A DNA stretch of 64,000 nt. Source: Gadus chalcogrammus. Its lineage: Eukaryota > Chordata > Actinopteri > Gadiformes > Gadidae. Location of the stretch: the NCBI RefSeq assembly GCF_026213295.1, contig NC_079415.1:19934980-19998979 (forward strand). Reading direction: 5' to 3'. The notes beneath the pieces were generated by a model that made no database searches, was not told the origin of the DNA, and saw only the letters and a list, made by a program, of their open reading frames with translations. Below, one piece after another: positions 60,682 through 64,000 of this stretch (the first letter of the stretch is position 1; every line of letters starts with the position of its first letter). Position numbers and translations under genes: made by a program.

Positions 60682-61753
60682 CTATATTACATTAATGTAT
60701 ATACAGTTTATATCAAATTATGTGTTTTGCCCGCCAGACGTATCACATTAGAAAATTCTAATTGGGCGAGGTCCGGCGGGCACATTGCAATGGTCAGGAC
60801 TGACGCAAAGGGTAAATTATGTCCTGCAGAGGCGACTTCAATCTTTGTCCAAGCTTTGCGTGAACTCATATACTTGACTGCTGCAGCTCTCTTATTCCCT
60901 TGGGGACACAGAGACTCTGAATTTGTTGAAATCTAGTCCCTTTACCAAACCGATTTATTATTGTGCGTGATTGCCGATTACGTAAATGTGCAAACGCGTA
61001 TTCCCCCCCCGCCAAGACTCCACGTCCTAGCCCCCCCCCCCCCCCCCCCCACATATTGCTACCTGGTCTGTGGGAAACACTGTGGTCCTTTGCTGCATGT
61101 CTTCCCCTCTATCTCCCATACCATCCCGTATATCTCACTCTATCATAAAAATATATATATATATATATTTCAGTTGACTACCTCGACCGCATGAGCTGCA
61201 GCACAAAGATAACAGCAAAATAGATTCAACTATGATATATCTGAGTGGGGACAACAATCTTCCTTTGGTACTTTTCGTAGTTTCATATTTCCATACATCG
61301 ATTGAAACAACACATTGTAATTCAGATGCTCATGATCACTAAAATGTCATTATTCGTATGAAAAACGAAGGATAAAAATATAGTACTGTGTACTTGTGAT
61401 TATCCATTATTATCATCCATGACAGCGAAGTGGTTTCAGTCTGAACATTTCTATCCCGATTGAGATGACCCTTTGACCTTGTGTTGCCTGTGTCCCAGGG
61501 TAAAAATATATATCAATATATCGCATTTCATATCATCATATAACTAACACAAATTACATTTTGTAGTTACTTCAATTGTGATTGTACGCTTTGGTTGTTC
61601 TCAGCCTCAATTGTCAATAACTTGGATAAAAAAACGAATCTAAAAAGACTTAATGTAAATGTTTATGTAAATGTTTTATTTACAGTGTAATGTAATTTGA
61701 GAAAAAGGAATTAGCCAAGTTAAATTCAGACTGTGAACTAGGTGTAGAATCAC
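60682..61753 (-). other. atxn10 intron 7 (by count)
   Basis: A 1.07-kb intron. It contains a poly(C) tract (61031-61050), a short (AT)n run near 61148-61167 and AT-rich sequence. No coding or element ends were recognised. Confidence 0.6.
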
Positions 61754-61834
61754 CTCTCCAGGTGAGAAATCCCAGAGTACATGCTGACCACCAAAGCTGA
61801 GGACTTGAGGAAGTGTTGGGTGGCGATCAGAACC
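61754..61834 (-). CDS. atxn10: atxn10 exon 7 (by count)
   Basis: An 81-bp coding exon reading VLIATQHFLKSSALVVSMYS and ending SHLE(R), equivalent to the human FLIITDLFLKSPELVQAMF...NNQER segment. The acceptor is TTTGCAG before 61834 and the donor is GTGATT from 61753. The exon enters completing a Thr codon and leaves after two bases of an Arg codon, which the next exon completes. The intron separating it from the previous exon is only 209 bp, and about 150 bp of that is (GT)n/(GTGC)n microsatellite. Confidence 0.93.
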
Positions 61835-61890
61835 CTGCAAACACACTCCTGGTCAATCAATGACGCAAACCTGGTCAATCATTAATACAA

Positions 61891-62041
<151 letters not shown>

Positions 62042-62043
62042 AC

Positions 62044-62208
62044 GTCCAGTCGAGGTCGGGGTGAGTTCGGCAGAGCTCCATGACACGGAGGGCTAGAGGG
62101 ATATTGTCGGGCTTGGCCAACTCCTCCACCTTTTCTTCATCCAGACAGGTGTGCAGCACCATGGAGGCATAGCTCACCACCTTCTCATCCTTTCCACTCA
62201 GCAGATCT
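62044..62208 (-). CDS. atxn10: atxn10 (ataxin-10) exon, sixth by counting back from human exon 12
   Basis: Internal coding exon of ataxin-10, an armadillo-like cytoplasmic protein linked in mammals to neuron survival, cytokinesis and cilia. The reading frame runs RDLLSGKDEKVVSYASMVLH and ends HPDLDW, matching my memory of the human segment (DEKIVAYSSMILFTSLN ... HPESEWP). The acceptor is GGGAGCAG before 62208 and the donor is GTACGT starting at 62043. The exon is 165 bp, enters in phase 2 and leaves in phase 2, which joins in frame to the next exon to give W-T-V-L. The donor lies directly against a long (GT)n run, which is unusual. Upstream exons lie beyond the right edge of the window. The exact acceptor base is inferred. 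Confidence 0.93.
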
Positions 62209-62584
62209 CTGCTCCCACACAAAAGGAGAACATCTTGGTATCATTATGAACCACTTAGAGTACAACAAGTACAACCACTTGGACACTCCTTGAACCCATT
62301 AAAACAATGTATAACCAAATATAACCAGAACAACTCTTTACCAGTTAACCATTAATTACATCTAAGAATCATTCGGAACATCTTACTAGCCAGTGTTATG
62401 ACCATCCATAGAACAAATTAGAACCAATTACAATAAATAGACCAAAACTGAACTAATTAAAACCAATTTATTCTAGAACAGATGCTTCGATATCACGAGA
62501 GACTGCTCATAACATTGACTGGAGATAAGGTCAGTGGACAAAAGTTTAGTGTTAGGGTTACGTATAGTTTTGAAGGGTCTACAG

Positions 62585-62671
62585 CAGGGATGGGCAACTG
62601 GCGGCCCGCGGGCCGCATCCTCACTCAGTGCGGCCCGCATCCTCACTCAGTCAGGCCCGCACATAATAAAA

Positions 62672-62702
<31 letters not shown>

Positions 62703-63937
62703 TAATAATAATAATTGATCGAGTTACAGAAAACTCGGTCAAGAAAGATGAGAAGAATTCATAAAATTTGAAGGCAAACCCATGCGTCTAGTTTGCTTAG
62801 AAGCGATATCAGTCATTAAAGATATTCACTTAAAGCTATACTGTATGATGTGAGAGAGCTAGCATGATTTGAAATTTGCTTCTCTTCGGAGTTCCGTTTA
62901 ACTCCTCCCCCACCCTTCAGGACTCCCTGCCCCCACCCCTCGACACAGAGCCGTGCACGAGCGCTGCTGCTGCTTACGGGTTACTTCAACGGCAACCATT
63001 GCGTCACTTTTCATGCCATTCAACTCCCTCAGCTGTCGCCATCGCTGAAAAGCTAATCCAATATTTATTCTCGTTTTCCTCGAGCAGTCTCCAACTTCTT
63101 TTTTGTTGCTGCCTTTCAGTTTCTGTCTTTCTTTTTCTTGCCTTTTTAAAAGGATGAACCGGGGCAAGTAACGGTGGCAGTGGTAACTTCAGTTGTTTCT
63201 CTTCCATTGTGTAAACGTTGTAGGCTCACTAGTCCACTGTCATGAACTACTATGACAACAACGCTTTCTTTGCCCTCCGTGAACGCGCTCAGGGCGGCTC
63301 AGGCTCGTACACAGATGGGAGAGAACGCGCAGGCTTGTGATTGGTTCTTTAGATTCGGGTACAGTGTCTCCGATTGGTAAGCATTTTAACAGGTTTATAG
63401 CAGATACAGAATTCGTTTCTTTTTCGCTTCTTTTTCATTGCCCATAAGTTATTTATTGCTGTCAGGATGTAAAAAACAATTTCAACAACATATTAAAAAG
63501 TGCATATTGCTGGATCCCGTACAATATTCCTTTAAGTCGCCACTACAACTACTACAACTGCTTGTTGGGTTTGAGTTCATTGAGTTGTTGCACTTAATGT
63601 TGGGCCACTGTTTTTCAGTTTTTTGACTTCATTGAATGATGATGTATGTGAGCCCTTTGCACTGATAAAAATACTGACCATTCATATGGCTGTTTGAGCA
63701 TGGAAAACATGAAATTAATGTATGTGTTGGTTCAATTAACATACCGTACATAGGTTATGATTCTGGATGATTTTTTAGGTAGTGGACATCCCCAAAATGC
63801 ACCAGAATACAGGAAATCATATCAAAATTGTGTAGCTTCTCTCAGCTCACGTTTAGTTGAAGTGTGCAGTCATGTGGCCCTCCGATGGTTATGATGAAAA
63901 ATGTGGCCCTCTTTATCATGAAAGTTGCCCATCCCTG
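62585..63937. mobile_element. hAT element with near-exact 8-bp TSD
   Basis: Starts CAGGGATGGGCAACTGGCGG and ends AAGTTGCCCATCCCTG. The flanks GTCTACAG (62577-62584) and GTCTACAC (63938-63945) match at 7 of 8. It contains a (TAAA)n(TAA)n microsatellite (62668-62714) and the conserved coding-like block at 62898-63167. It lies in the atxn10 intron upstream of the first exon in the window. Confidence 0.88.
62898..63167 (-). pseudogene. coding-like block with RINIG..FQRWR motif
   Basis: The minus-strand frame contains KTRINIGLAFQRWRQLRELN then GMKSDAMVAVEV. I recall a closely similar (R)(I/V)NIG.AFQRWR.LR...GLK(T/S)DA..A motif in many unnamed fish proteins, often near repeats. The frame here ends soon after and sits inside a hAT. 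Function unknown. Confidence 0.45.
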
Positions 63938-64000
63938 GTCTACACAGACAGTGTTTTGTCATTACATTGTAAAGTTTCGAACAAACCTTTATCAAAACTG

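Overview
The window is nuclear DNA from a ray-finned fish, almost certainly a teleost. The grounds are long (CA/GT)n microsatellites, many short hAT and piggyBac-type DNA transposons, L2/CR1-like and RTE-like LINEs of the kinds common in fish, and vertebrate single-copy genes split into short exons with canonical splice sites. I could not identify the species.

The host genes all lie on the minus strand, so transcription runs from high to low coordinates. Seven 3' exons of atxn10 (ataxin-10) lie at 62208-42243 and encode its C-terminal 310 residues and stop. A let-7 microRNA hairpin follows at about 38.6 kb. A second, damaged let-7 locus (let-7b type) lies at about 27.05 kb. The first coding exon and the first-zinc-finger exon of a PPAR-alpha gene lie at 7897-7670 and 5627-5461; its later exons must lie beyond position 1. 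The order atxn10 > let-7 pair > ppara on one strand matches the human 22q13 order ATXN10 - (WNT7B) - let-7a-3/let-7b - PPARA. No WNT7B exon was recognised in between.

Most of the rest is transposable elements, many nested. 0.7-5 kb: TIR elements, a hAT with an exact 8-bp TSD and a minisatellite. 8.8-15 kb: L2-like LINE remains, one carrying a TTAA-flanked element. 15-25 kb: a 4.1-kb TTAA-flanked composite containing a hAT, a Harbinger transposase fragment and a MITE, then further MITEs. 27.5-35.4 kb: an L2 and an RTE-like LINE, the latter split by a second, 4.5-kb L2. 36-38.2 kb: an interspersed repeat with internal tandem units. 46-60 kb (the large atxn10 intron): a LINE carrying a TTAA element, which carries a hAT, which carries a small LTR retrotransposon with no gag/pol; then a 1.63-kb unit repeated three times, the middle copy holding a clean hAT insertion; then a 3.3-kb TTAA element. 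62.6-63.9 kb: another hAT.

The points most worth a second look are the let-7 pair (one copy with a changed 3' region, the other with its seed destroyed but its 3p arm intact), the TRIM-like LTR element with a tRNA-Leu-type primer site, the large atxn10 intron that corresponds by exon counting to the human SCA10 repeat intron, and an exon-like block inside an inverted-repeat element at 57.1-58.5 kb.
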